A stretch of 18,073 bases of DNA from Candidatus Nealsoniibacteriota bacterium (GTDB lineage Bacteria; Patescibacteriota; Minisyncoccia; Minisyncoccales; PWPS01), in assembly GCA_003557065.1 (NCBI GenBank), contig PWPS01000064.1, positions 1 to 18,073 of the forward strand, written 5' to 3'. The translations under genes and the position numbers were made by a program. Under the pieces are notes generated by a model that made no database searches, was not told the DNA's origin, and saw nothing but the letters and a program-made list of their open reading frames with translations. Below are positions 7,189 to 15,380 of this stretch, in pieces; positions within the stretch are counted from its first letter, which is position 1; every line of letters begins with the position of its first letter.

Positions 7189-9504
7189 ATGTTAAAAATA
7201 TATCTTTCTTTACTACTTTTAGCTCCCATCCTTGCTTTTGCAAGCGGATGGAAAATGGAAACCAATTGGCCCGATTCTCCCGCCGGAGCTTCTTTGGGTG
7301 AAGGAGCCGGAATAGCGGAACTAGTGGCTTACTTTTATGAGTGGGGAGTCATTATCGGAGTTATTATTTTTTTTGCGATTCTTCTTTGGAGCTCTTTTGA
7401 ATATATGACTTCCACGGGAAATCCCGGGAAGGTAAAAAATGCCAAATCCAGAATAGTTTCAGGAATCTCTGGAGTGTTGCTTCTATTCGGCTCCTACATA
7501 ATACTAAACACCATAAATCCCGAATTATCACAAATAAGTCATATAGCTCCTCCGAATATAAGTGTCGGTTTTCAGGAGTTTCAAGCCGGCATAGCTTCAG
7601 AAGAGAATATGTGTGAATTCGCTTTCGTTACCACTCAGGAAAAAGAATCTCCCGAAGTTGAAAAAATTCATTTCATGATCCCGGGAATGAAGATACAAAC
7701 CGATGACGTCTTTCCAACTGAAAGTCATGCCTGCGTTCCGGAAAGGGATGAAAGTAAAATCTTGGAAGTAAGAGAGAATAAAGACTCCCGATACATGACC
7801 CTGGTTACGAGAATAGACGGTAGAGAATTTTATCAAGAAGAGGAAGAAAAGATAGAAACCAGAGTTTACCGATATTATAACGGCGAAGACGGGATTGAAG
7901 CCAGCAGGCACAACGCATTAATCCAAGAGCGAATGGAAAATGAATGGTGTCCCAAAATTTGCGGTGAAGTGGATTGTTCGGGGGTATATTCTCTTTGCGA
8001 CTATAATATAGCTGAAAAGATAAGGTCCGGATATATCAGCTCCGGTGAATATGCGAACGCCTTGGAGAGTTCCGGATACTACGAAGAAGGATATCCGAAT
8101 CAACAAAGAGACACCATAAATGACCATCTCTCTCTTGGCGGAAATATTAATGAATTACGCAGATTGATTTTTGAAAACGTTCTTGACGCATTATATGATA
8201 CTCCGGAAAATTATAGGGATATGGTAGAAAGAATATATTCATCCCGTTATGAAAAAATGGAATATCCGGGGATAGCCAGCACTCAGGAGAGTATATACGA
8301 TTTCCTCTATCAGGCCAAAGAAAGAGAAAGTTATAATATATTCGACGATTGCGAAAGAATAATTTCGGATGAAAGATTTAATCGTCCCCGCTGCCTTGAA
8401 TTAAACTATGTCTACAAGGGAGGAATGGACCCCAACGAAGAATATCCTCCCGATGAAATTCATATCAAGGAGTGGAGAAGAAGAGGATATGCCAGCTTAA
8501 CTCAAGCATGGGAGGCAATAGGAGAAGATAAGGGAAATCTCGATTTCATAATAACTTGCCCCGATAATTATGACATTGCCAGACATAACGAAAATCTGGA
8601 TGAAGAGGATGCTGAAAATATTCTCGGCTATAAAAGGGATTCTTCCGGGGGAGGTTGTAGTATAGCCTTTTACGACGGGGTAAGAAGAGATTGGTCTTGG
8701 GGAGGGTGGGGAAGAGAAACTCCCACCTGCGAAAAAAAGATATCGAGACCATCGGCCGATATGGATCATTTCGAAGGTTTGGTTGATAGGGAATCAAATT
8801 GTATGGAACTGATAAGACACGAACCCCCTCTTGATTTAAGAGAAGACAAAATAATCACCGTAACTCTTGATCGAACGGAAATAACCCAACTAACAAACGC
8901 TATGGTGTATTTTTGTGAAGGACGCTTGGAGCTTCACCATCACAGAAATACGTGCCCAGGAAACTTTATAAGATCTTGCAGATACGGATCCTGTATTGAA
9001 AAGGAGTTTGAAATCAGAGCCGGGGATTATACCGTTTTAATACGTGGTGGAAGTCCCAATTATGATTATTATTTTGAAGATATAGATCAATGCGAGGTTG
9101 TCGGAGATATAGATAAACATCTTCACACTTCAAGAGATAGAAATTGTTTGATTAGATTAACCGATGATGCAACTTTCAAGGTAAAAGAAGAACCTATAGA
9201 AATAGAGGATTCAATAGTATTAAATTCCGCTAAAACAAGAACTCTTACCACAAATATGAGTTGTTCTTCCTACTGTGATGTATTTGAGGGAGGTGCTCGA
9301 TGTGAAAGCATAGGAACTAACGAATCTGCGGATAATAACAAATACGTCGGAAGAAATTTTGCTTTTCAGTGTCGGGAGTATGAGGGAGATTGCAGCACTG
9401 TCCTTGAATCTCCTTTTTGGACGAAACCGACATGTCCTTCTCAATATGACAGTGAAGATATACAAGAAATAGAATGGACATATTGTAATTGTGTTCACGA
9501 TTAA
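7189..9504 (+). CDS. VirB2/TrbC pilin-like protein with giant Cys-rich ectodomain (paralog 2)
   Basis: I chose ATG 7189 (771 residues), four bases after the previous stop, because it gives a compact signal peptide MLKIYLSLLLLAPILAFA. An in-frame ATG at 7165 would add eight residues and overlap the previous gene. The shared METNWPDSPAGASLGEGAG block and hairpin end at INPEL near residue 113. The ectodomain matches paralog 3 in order: a domain with FMIPGMKI and ILEVREN, a helical region with YNIFDDCE and RPRCLE, the GGGC...NCMELIRHEP module (about 480-546), and a sandwich-like region with AGDYTV. It differs by an insertion of about 120 residues (roughly nt 7880-8235) and by a C-terminal extension of about 105 residues that is Cys-rich and ends WTYCNC. 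Largest member of the family. Probably an extracellular, disulfide-stabilised part of the apparatus; no enzyme motif is evident. Confidence 0.8.
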   Translation: MLKIYLSLLLLAPILAFASGWKMETNWPDSPAGASLGEGAGIAELVAYFYEWGVIIGVIIFFAILLWSSFEYMTSTGNPGKVKNAKSRIVSGISGVLLLFGSYIILNTINPELSQISHIAPPNISVGFQEFQAGIASEENMCEFAFVTTQEKESPEVEKIHFMIPGMKIQTDDVFPTESHACVPERDESKILEVRENKDSRYMTLVTRIDGREFYQEEEEKIETRVYRYYNGEDGIEASRHNALIQERMENEWCPKICGEVDCSGVYSLCDYNIAEKIRSGYISSGEYANALESSGYYEEGYPNQQRDTINDHLSLGGNINELRRLIFENVLDALYDTPENYRDMVERIYSSRYEKMEYPGIASTQESIYDFLYQAKERESYNIFDDCERIISDERFNRPRCLELNYVYKGGMDPNEEYPPDEIHIKEWRRRGYASLTQAWEAIGEDKGNLDFIITCPDNYDIARHNENLDEEDAENILGYKRDSSGGGCSIAFYDGVRRDWSWGGWGRETPTCEKKISRPSADMDHFEGLVDRESNCMELIRHEPPLDLREDKIITVTLDRTEITQLTNAMVYFCEGRLELHHHRNTCPGNFIRSCRYGSCIEKEFEIRAGDYTVLIRGGSPNYDYYFEDIDQCEVVGDIDKHLHTSRDRNCLIRLTDDATFKVKEEPIEIEDSIVLNSAKTRTLTTNMSCSSYCDVFEGGARCESIGTNESADNNKYVGRNFAFQCREYEGDCSTVLESPFWTKPTCPSQYDSEDIQEIEWTYCNCVHD
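7255..7322 (+). repeat. 68-bp perfect direct repeat, copy 1 (in pilin paralog 2)
   Basis: This stretch inside paralog 2 is identical base for base to 9640-9707 in paralog 3, including all third codon positions. It encodes METNWPDSPAGASLGEGAG and the following residues to the start of TM1. Identity stops at CTAGTGGC versus CTGGTCGC, and later parts of the genes are far more diverged. Paralog 1 shares only part of the block, with several synonymous changes. Confidence 0.9.
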
Positions 9505-9507
9505 TTT

Positions 9508-9536
9508 TTCAACATATTCCTTTTATATGCTAAAAT
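9508..9536 (+). promoter_or_regulatory. Predicted extended -10 promoter of pilin paralog 3
   Basis: The -10 element TAAAAT (9531-9536) is preceded by the extended motif TG (9528-9529). A weak -35, TTCAAC (9508-9513), stands 17 bases upstream. Transcription would begin near 9543-9544, at or next to the ATG, so the mRNA could be leaderless. The 11-mer TATGCTAAAAT at 9526-9536 differs at one base from TATGATAAAAT upstream of the PrgI-family gene. Confidence 0.5.
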
Positions 9537-9543
9537 TGTTTCA

Positions 9544-11100
9544 ATGATAGACATTTCCAAAAAAATATTTAAATTATATTTTTTACTAATATTTTTATTT
9601 TCCTTCACGCTTATCGTTGAAGCTTCATCGGAGTGGCGCATGGAAACCAATTGGCCCGATTCTCCCGCCGGAGCTTCTTTGGGTGAAGGAGCCGGAATAG
9701 CGGAACTGGTCGCTTACTTTTATGAATGGGGTGTGGTTTTAGGAATAATAATATTTTTTGCTATTCTTCTTTTTGCGGGATTTGAATACATCACATCGGT
9801 AGGAAACCCCTCCCGCCTGGAATCGGCCCGCAAAAGGATTATTTCCGGCTTTTCCGGAGTTATTCTTCTTTTGGGATCATACTTAATTTTAAACACAATA
9901 AATCCGGAATTAACCAACATCAGACATGTTCGCCCGGTTGACCCGGAAGTCGGCTTTCAGGAGTTTCAATCCGGTTTGGCTTCCGAAGAAGATATTTGTG
10001 ATTTTGTTTTTATATGGACTCAAGAAGAAGATGCCGATGAGTACGATGTGACTTTTTTAATTCCCGGGATGAATATAGAAACCTCTTCAATTCGCCCCAT
10101 AAGAAGTAGGGCTTGCATTCCGGACAAAAATGAAAATGAGATACTAGAAGTAAGGGAAAACGACGGAGTGGAAGCCTATGTGTTGGTAAAAAGAAAATCC
10201 GGCGTGGAAGTTGATGAAGAAAACAGGGTTGATTTCGGCGATAAGGAAGGATTGAAAAATCTTTACTCCTTAAGGTATGAAAAAATTACTGAGACGGCGT
10301 CCGTCAATCCTAATGAAGATGTTCATCGTTTTTTAATTACTGCTGAAAATAGAAATCTATATAACATATTCGGTAATTGCGAAGAAATGATAAATCATCC
10401 CAATTACAACAGGCCACGTTGTCTGCAGATTTACGGGGATGCAGAAAGTAGTTTAACAATAACCGAATGGAGAAGAGTAGGATATGCAAGCTTTGTTAAA
10501 GCATGGAATGCTTTGGGTGATAATAAAAATGATCCACTTTATAAAAATGGTCCCTGCCCGACTTCGGGGCAGATGGATGATGTTTTAGGTTATAAAAGAG
10601 ACCCTTCGGGAGGGGGCTGTAGTATAGCTTTATACGGAGGAGAAACCAGGGCCGCTCGTTATCTGTGGTTTGGAACAATTCCCACTTGTGACGATCAGAT
10701 ATCCAGACCGTCGGCCGATATGGATCATTTTGACGGGATAGTGGATAAACCGGTTAACTGTATTGAGATGATAAGACATGAGCCGACACTGAATATGGAT
10801 GTAAGAGAATATAGAAATCGAGTAGTTTTAAACAGGGAGAACGGTGGGAGTGTTTATATTTGCCATGGAACTTTGAATAATTGTCTTCCGGGAAATAATC
10901 CTATTGAGACCTGCACGAAAGCCGACCCGGAGTGTGAAGAAAGTATTTTATATTTAAACAGTGGAAGCTATACTGTAGCCGCACATCCCGAGTATTATGG
11001 ACACCAGCCCTCTTTCCAGGGGTTAAGTTGTGAAAAGAAAGGAAATGCCACGGTTTGCAATGTAGAAATAAAAGAAGATATCGAATTCGTAACTCAATAA
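9544..11100 (+). CDS. VirB2/TrbC pilin-like protein with Cys-containing ectodomain (paralog 3)
   Basis: The 518-residue product starts at ATG 9544 with a signal peptide ending near VEASS, followed by METNWPDSPAGASLGEGAG and a two-helix hairpin ending INPEL near residue 123. Its polar loop, TSVGNPSRLESARKR, is the closest of the three to ordinary CPR pilin-like proteins. The ectodomain has FLIPGMNI, ILEVREN, YNIFGNCEEM, RPRCLQ and EWRRVGYAS, then the GGGC...NCIEMIRHEP module (about 348-414) and a Cys-containing sandwich-like end with LNSGSYTV. It lacks the insertion and the C-terminal extension of paralog 2. The 39-base gap upstream is the largest in the cluster from 114 to 13677 and holds a promoter whose predicted start site falls at the ATG, so this gene may head its own, leaderless transcript with the VirB6-like gene. 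No Shine-Dalgarno is present. Confidence 0.8.
   Translation: MIDISKKIFKLYFLLIFLFSFTLIVEASSEWRMETNWPDSPAGASLGEGAGIAELVAYFYEWGVVLGIIIFFAILLFAGFEYITSVGNPSRLESARKRIISGFSGVILLLGSYLILNTINPELTNIRHVRPVDPEVGFQEFQSGLASEEDICDFVFIWTQEEDADEYDVTFLIPGMNIETSSIRPIRSRACIPDKNENEILEVRENDGVEAYVLVKRKSGVEVDEENRVDFGDKEGLKNLYSLRYEKITETASVNPNEDVHRFLITAENRNLYNIFGNCEEMINHPNYNRPRCLQIYGDAESSLTITEWRRVGYASFVKAWNALGDNKNDPLYKNGPCPTSGQMDDVLGYKRDPSGGGCSIALYGGETRAARYLWFGTIPTCDDQISRPSADMDHFDGIVDKPVNCIEMIRHEPTLNMDVREYRNRVVLNRENGGSVYICHGTLNNCLPGNNPIETCTKADPECEESILYLNSGSYTVAAHPEYYGHQPSFQGLSCEKKGNATVCNVEIKEDIEFVTQ
9640..9707 (+). repeat. 68-bp perfect direct repeat, copy 2 (in pilin paralog 3)
   Basis: Second copy of the 68-base block at 7255-7322, in the same reading frame and at the same place in the protein (mature N-terminus before TM1). 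The perfect match at synonymous sites suggests a recent duplication or gene conversion limited to this segment, or selection on the nucleotide sequence itself. Confidence 0.9.
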
Positions 11101-11103
11101 AAA

Positions 11104-13677
11104 ATGATAAAAAAAATACTTCTAAAAAAACCGACTCTTCCACTACTCGCCCTCTTGCTTCTTATACCGATCTTCGCGGAAGCAGCGATAGGTACGGGAA
11201 TTTTTGACTTTTTTAACGCAAAACTTGCGGGAATATCGGAAATGGTGGGTCCGTTTGCAGCATTTTTTGTTTTTATTGTTGCCGGTCTTTTAATTGCCGG
11301 AGCCGCACTTCATGTCTCCGTTTGGCTTCTCACAATCGCAGCCGATCCTGCAAAAATGGTTATAGCCGAAAGCCAAATGGTTCAAGTCGGATGGCAATTT
11401 ACCTCCAGTTTGGCAAATACCGCAATCATTGTTTTTCTGATAGTGATAGGAATTGCGACCATTCTTAATCAGGATAGCTATAGCGCAAAAAAAGCTCTTC
11501 CAAAACTCATAATAGTTGCTTTGCTGGTTAATTTCAGTTTAGTGTTCGTAGGAGCCGTTGTTGATATTTCAAATATAGTCTTAAATACTTTTTTTGAGGT
11601 CGATATGGCAGGGAGGCTTACCGAAACCATATTTGAAAGTTGGGACTCCAACTTAACTTCAATTCTTCTTTATTTGGGAGGATTAATGACAAGTTTTATA
11701 ATTCCTTTTGTTTCAGCTATAGCCCAGTACGCATTTGTCGTAGCAATAACTACCTCCTTTCTTCCGACGGTAATAGGAGCGATAATGCAAATATTTACCA
11801 ATTTCATGGTGTCCGGAATTTTATTCGTCTATGCGTTATTGTTTTTCGCAAGGATTTTTATAATTCAGATTTTAGCCGTATTATCACCTTTGGCTTTTGT
11901 CGCTTGGGCTCTCCCCAGCACAAAAAAACTTTGGGATCGTTGGTTGAATGCCTTAGTGGGATGGTCAATGCTCGGAGTTATTCTTTTCTTCTTTCTCTTA
12001 CTTTCGACAATAGCTACCGAACCCCTTCGACCCGATCCCGGTTTTTCCTCGGCTTTTATCAGTAGAGCTAACATATCTACCGTATTCATATATTACATAA
12101 TATTGGTTATCTTTCTCTCAATATCGGCTTACATTTCAAAAAAATTCATGCCCGAAGGTGCCGACGCAGTTATTGACGGAGCAAAGAAGGCTGCAACCAG
12201 ATTTCAGTCCAATCCTATAACTCAAAACGTAATGAAAAGGATGAAGGGCAGTCTTGCTTCCGGATCAACCGCCGAAACAATAAGTGAAAAAGAACAAAGA
12301 GTTCAAGAAAACCAAAATAGATTGGAATTATCCAAACAAACATTCAAGGATGCTTCCGGAGGAAGTAAGATCAGTACCGGTTTCGGAGCAGTTCGTGATT
12401 GGGGTAGGGCTCAGACATCAAAAGCGTCAAGAGAATTCTCAAAAGCGTCAAGAACGGCTTCCGTCTACACGGGAGAAAGCCCAGAGCAAAGACTTGAAGA
12501 GGTTAAAAACAAAGATAAGGATATGTGGCTTAAAGGAAAAACCGATGAAGAGCTTAAAACCTTCCTTGGCAGTGAAAAAGTGCCCGACTACAGAAAAGAT
12601 CAAATTCGTGAAACTCTAATAAGTAAAGGGGCTCTCAGCAAGAAGGATATGATGAAAGAGCTTGAGAAAGATATTCCAACAGAAAGAAAAGAGCAATTGA
12701 TAAAATCCTTATTGGGAAGAGGCGCCAAATATGAAGGTGAGCTGAAAGAAGAAGCTGACAAAATTCTTTCAGCTGAAAACCTACCCAATAGTAAAAGAAG
12801 AAAGGACGATCTTATAAAAGAATTGGTTGACAAGGGGGCTGACATAGAAAATACCACCCTTGAAGATCAGGTCATTGAAAAATGGGATGAATTGTCGAAA
12901 GAGACAAAGAAAACGATAACCAATAAATTTCCCGATATACACATACAACTGGCTGAAAGAGCGGGTAAAAGTATGGAAGAAGGTATAGGGGATATGGTTG
13001 AAAAAATAAACGACATGGATGACGTAAAAAGTCTTCAGTTTTATGGTAATGAAGTCAGTGAATTGAGTAGTGAAATAGATAAAATCAAAAAGGAGGCCGC
13101 CGATAGACTGGGAAAAGAATTGAAGGATTTGGATCCAGAAAATGATCTGAATGATGAAAAAAAAAGTAAAATAGAAGAGTTAACCGAGAAGCTTGACAAA
13201 AAGACAAAAATATCAACAACCATAGCTCAAACCGTATCCAAGGATCCGGCCAAATTAAAGAGTTTGAACGGGGCCGGTTATTCTCAGAAAGCCAATTTTA
13301 TAAATTCCATAGGTCGAGCGACAGATCCCGAAAGTGGACGAGAATTTAAGAAGTTCCTTTCCAATCCCGAAAACATCGAAAGATGGCCTACACACATGGT
13401 TAATGAAATGATTCTTGAGAATCAAATTGAAGATCTAAATATGAGGCTGAAGAATGAAACTGAAGAGTTGGAAAAAATGAAAAATAAAAAAACAAAACTC
13501 TTCAATGATTCCATGAATCCTTCAACTTCAAAAGAAGAGTCAATATCAAAACTGGAAGAATCAAAAACATTAACCGAAGAAGCAAAGAAAAAAGAGAAAG
13601 AAATTGAAAAAATGAAAAAAGAAATTGAAAAATTGGAATCAGAAAAGGAAAAATCCGAAAACAATAATCAAAAATGA
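11104..13677 (+). CDS. VirB6-like polytopic type IV secretion protein with long helical cytoplasmic tail
   Basis: The 857-residue product has a signal-like N-terminus (LLALLLLIPIFAEAA) and about seven hydrophobic segments up to residue 345. The region with WQFTSSLANTAIIVFLIV, a KKALPKLIIVALLVNFS segment and a VVDISNIVLN segment matches the pattern of VirB6/TrbL-like proteins in CPR type IV secretion clusters. From about 348 the protein is soluble. Three imperfect helical repeats (near residues 487-600) end in RETLISKGAL, KSLLGRGAKY and KELVDKGADI, and a Lys/Glu coiled coil occupies about 775-850. Family VirB6 proteins form the inner-membrane channel next to VirB4; this tail probably makes contacts in the cytoplasm. 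It starts three bases after the paralog 3 stop and ends in TGA overlapping the ATG of the next, broken gene (ATGA). It is the only gene here ending in TGA. Confidence 0.85.
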   Translation: MIKKILLKKPTLPLLALLLLIPIFAEAAIGTGIFDFFNAKLAGISEMVGPFAAFFVFIVAGLLIAGAALHVSVWLLTIAADPAKMVIAESQMVQVGWQFTSSLANTAIIVFLIVIGIATILNQDSYSAKKALPKLIIVALLVNFSLVFVGAVVDISNIVLNTFFEVDMAGRLTETIFESWDSNLTSILLYLGGLMTSFIIPFVSAIAQYAFVVAITTSFLPTVIGAIMQIFTNFMVSGILFVYALLFFARIFIIQILAVLSPLAFVAWALPSTKKLWDRWLNALVGWSMLGVILFFFLLLSTIATEPLRPDPGFSSAFISRANISTVFIYYIILVIFLSISAYISKKFMPEGADAVIDGAKKAATRFQSNPITQNVMKRMKGSLASGSTAETISEKEQRVQENQNRLELSKQTFKDASGGSKISTGFGAVRDWGRAQTSKASREFSKASRTASVYTGESPEQRLEEVKNKDKDMWLKGKTDEELKTFLGSEKVPDYRKDQIRETLISKGALSKKDMMKELEKDIPTERKEQLIKSLLGRGAKYEGELKEEADKILSAENLPNSKRRKDDLIKELVDKGADIENTTLEDQVIEKWDELSKETKKTITNKFPDIHIQLAERAGKSMEEGIGDMVEKINDMDDVKSLQFYGNEVSELSSEIDKIKKEAADRLGKELKDLDPENDLNDEKKSKIEELTEKLDKKTKISTTIAQTVSKDPAKLKSLNGAGYSQKANFINSIGRATDPESGREFKKFLSNPENIERWPTHMVNEMILENQIEDLNMRLKNETEELEKMKNKKTKLFNDSMNPSTSKEESISKLEESKTLTEEAKKKEKEIEKMKKEIEKLESEKEKSENNNQK

Positions 13678-13994
13678 AAAATATAAAATATCCAGAAAAT
13701 TCAGACGTCCTAATAGGTTAAATAGTCAGAAAATTCGAATTAAAAAACAGCAAAAGGGATAGTGATAGCCCCTTTGAAAGAATATTTTCCGATCCCAATG
13801 TTATTTTATCGAAGACTATTGCCGATGTTGCAAACGGTAAGTTGGATAATTCAGATATCGCTTCAAGGCTGTCAAAAAAACTTGAATTATCGGACGAAGA
13901 ATCCGTGTTGATTGCAAAAGAGATGGATGAAAAAATTATTTCAAATATAGTAAAAGATAAAGATTCCGACCATTACAGAGAACCTATCGAATAA
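13674..13994 (+). pseudogene. Small conserved-looking gene interrupted by an in-frame TAA
   Basis: An ATG at 13674 overlaps the TGA of the VirB6-like gene (ATGA), the usual sign of translational coupling. It opens a frame of 15 codons (MKNIKYPENSDVLIG) stopped by TAA 13719-13721. The same frame then stays open for 90 codons to TAA 13992-13994 and encodes a well-behaved helical, charged sequence, including PFERIFSDPNVILSKTIADV and LELSDEESVLIAKEMDEKI. No ATG or GTG stands near the beginning of the second part; the first possible start is a TTG about 40 codons in. The simplest reading is one gene of about 106 codons broken by a point nonsense change. Its paired-helix pattern resembles short helical domains common in CPR proteins of unknown function. 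A sequencing error or an unusual start codon remain possible. Confidence 0.6.
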
Positions 13995-13995
13995 A

Positions 13996-14023
13996 AAAGC
14001 CGGCATTTTTGCCGGCTTTCTTT
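13996..14023. terminator. Bidirectional intrinsic terminator
   Basis: A 9-bp perfect stem, AAAGCCGGC (13996-14004) with GCCGGCTTT (14011-14019), closes a 6-base loop. T-rich sequence follows on the plus strand, and a run of T on the minus strand (complement of 13993-13998). It lies between converging genes and can end both the secretion-cluster transcript and the SPFH transcript. Confidence 0.9.
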
Positions 14024-15366
14024 TAGATCTTTCTTAAAACCTCTCCCGTTCTGGGATCTTTAAGAACAAAGTTTTTCTTTTCGCTACCGGTTGATCCAGT
14101 TTGTGCGCTATCTTCCCTTTTTCCACCAAACATTTCTCTAGCCATTCCAACTCCTATTCCGAACTGAGCAGCCAAGCCGGCAAAAGAATTACCATCCAAT
14201 CCTTCAAAAATCCTTTTCTCCAGAAGTCCTTTTTCCCCGGCTATAATGGTGTGAAACATTTCAGCCGCTGTTTTTCGGGCCTCCGACTCGGAACAACCCT
14301 CTCTTTTCATGAACAGCTCCACCATTTCGTTGACCGAATTCATTTCTTTCAAGTATTTGTCTCCGGTAGCCTCGGCCATTATTTTAACAGTTTCGGCTTC
14401 GATCTCGGACATATCCCTCTCTCTTTTCTTCAGCTCGTATTCCATATCGGCTTGGATCAGTTTCTGGCGTTCTTTTTTTATCTCTTCCGGTGGCTGAATT
14501 TCAATAATTTCCACCCTACTGATCTCAATCCCCCATCCGGGAAATTTTTTCCGAATCTCTTCCGAATCCTTTAATCCCTTGAAAAGGATTTTTATTTGAT
14601 CGGAATTGGAGATATCTCCGGCATATTGCTCCCAGAGTGATTCATCTCTGTTTTTTACCTCTTCTCTTTCGCTTATTTCCAAATCGGGGTACTCTTTTTC
14701 ATAGTCAATCTTGTCCGGATTTCTTAATCCATGCCAAATAGCTTCCCGACTTCCTTGTAATCTTTCCGTCAGGTTAAATTGGCATTGAGAAATGATATTA
14801 CCAATCAGATTATCCATTACCTCCAACAGGCCGTCGTAAGAATTTTCCGGACTGTCAAAAATAAAGCGGTAAGGATTAACTACCCTTAAAACCACAAGAT
14901 ATTCCAAAGAAACATCAACTCGATTAGAGGAAACTTCCCCTTTATCGGATTCAAGTTGTCTGAATCTCGGGGCTCCCGTAGTTTTGGTTATATATGACCG
15001 AAAATACTGATCCTTCAGGTCAATATAATCCAGGTTTTCTTTTGTTTCTTCCAGATTTCTCTCTTCTCCAGGCCTTCCTCTGTAATGATGTTTACTCCAT
15101 TCCAGTTTATATGAATAAACGGAATGCCATCCCGGAATTTTTAAAAAGTAACTACCGAACAGTGGGCTAATATCTTTCTTTTCCAGCTCATACTCCAAAT
15201 GTCCGTTTCTTTCAACAATATCTCCTTCCTGGTAAAGTTTCCCATTAATTCTTTTGCTTTCTGCAACTATAAAATAATTCTTCCAGTTAACGAGCTCCGA
15301 AATAAATTTTCCTCCCGGAGCCATCAGCATTCGTGCCTTTCCTTCCGGTGCATTCACAAAAAACAT
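14023..15366 (-). CDS. SPFH (stomatin/prohibitin/flotillin-like) domain protein, no N-terminal anchor
   Basis: The 447-residue product has an SPFH-type body. An N-terminal beta region begins FFVNAPEGKARMLM. A central strand-helix unit follows near residue 150, with VSLEYLVVLRVVNPYRF and a long amphipathic helix. A further strand, WGIEISRVEIIEIQPPEEI, is typical of the SPFH end, and a Glu/Arg/Lys coiled coil extends over about 292-335. The C-terminus holds a Gly/Ala-rich helix (FAGLAAQFGIGVG) and a short polar tail. Unlike HflK or stomatin it lacks an N-terminal membrane helix, so it may be peripheral or cytoplasmic. SPFH proteins oligomerise into membrane scaffolds. The gene runs against the secretion genes, splits the cluster, and has its own promoter, Shine-Dalgarno and terminator. 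A link to the machine is possible but is not shown by the sequence. Confidence 0.85.
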   Translation of the reverse strand: MFFVNAPEGKARMLMAPGGKFISELVNWKNYFIVAESKRINGKLYQEGDIVERNGHLEYELEKKDISPLFGSYFLKIPGWHSVYSYKLEWSKHHYRGRPGEERNLEETKENLDYIDLKDQYFRSYITKTTGAPRFRQLESDKGEVSSNRVDVSLEYLVVLRVVNPYRFIFDSPENSYDGLLEVMDNLIGNIISQCQFNLTERLQGSREAIWHGLRNPDKIDYEKEYPDLEISEREEVKNRDESLWEQYAGDISNSDQIKILFKGLKDSEEIRKKFPGWGIEISRVEIIEIQPPEEIKKERQKLIQADMEYELKKRERDMSEIEAETVKIMAEATGDKYLKEMNSVNEMVELFMKREGCSESEARKTAAEMFHTIIAGEKGLLEKRIFEGLDGNSFAGLAAQFGIGVGMAREMFGGKREDSAQTGSTGSEKKNFVLKDPRTGEVLRKI

Positions 15367-15373
15367 AACTTAT

Positions 15374-15380
15374 CCCTCCT
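15374..15380 (-). promoter_or_regulatory. Strong Shine-Dalgarno of the SPFH gene
   Basis: On the minus strand AGGAGGG lies seven bases before the ATG at 15366, a near-perfect ribosome binding site that fixes this start. It is notable because none of the other complete genes in the window has a comparable site. Confidence 0.85.

Noticed and set aside
11640..12065. Plus-strand open frame of 141 codons
   Set aside because: It is a shifted reading of the VirB6-like transmembrane region; the main frame has the conserved features and full coverage.
12284..12619. Plus-strand open frame of 111 codons rich in Lys and Glu
   Set aside because: It is another out-of-frame reading of the VirB6-like tail, explained by its A-rich codons.
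13675..13686. TGA recoded as Gly, as in Gracilibacteria/Absconditabacteria
   Set aside because: Reading through the only TGA stop adds three residues before TAA, and none of the long genes has internal TGA, so nothing supports recoding.
14101..14574. Plus-strand open frame of 157 codons
   Set aside because: It is antisense to the SPFH gene and has Phe/Ser/Leu-rich composition typical of a mirror of charged coiled coil.
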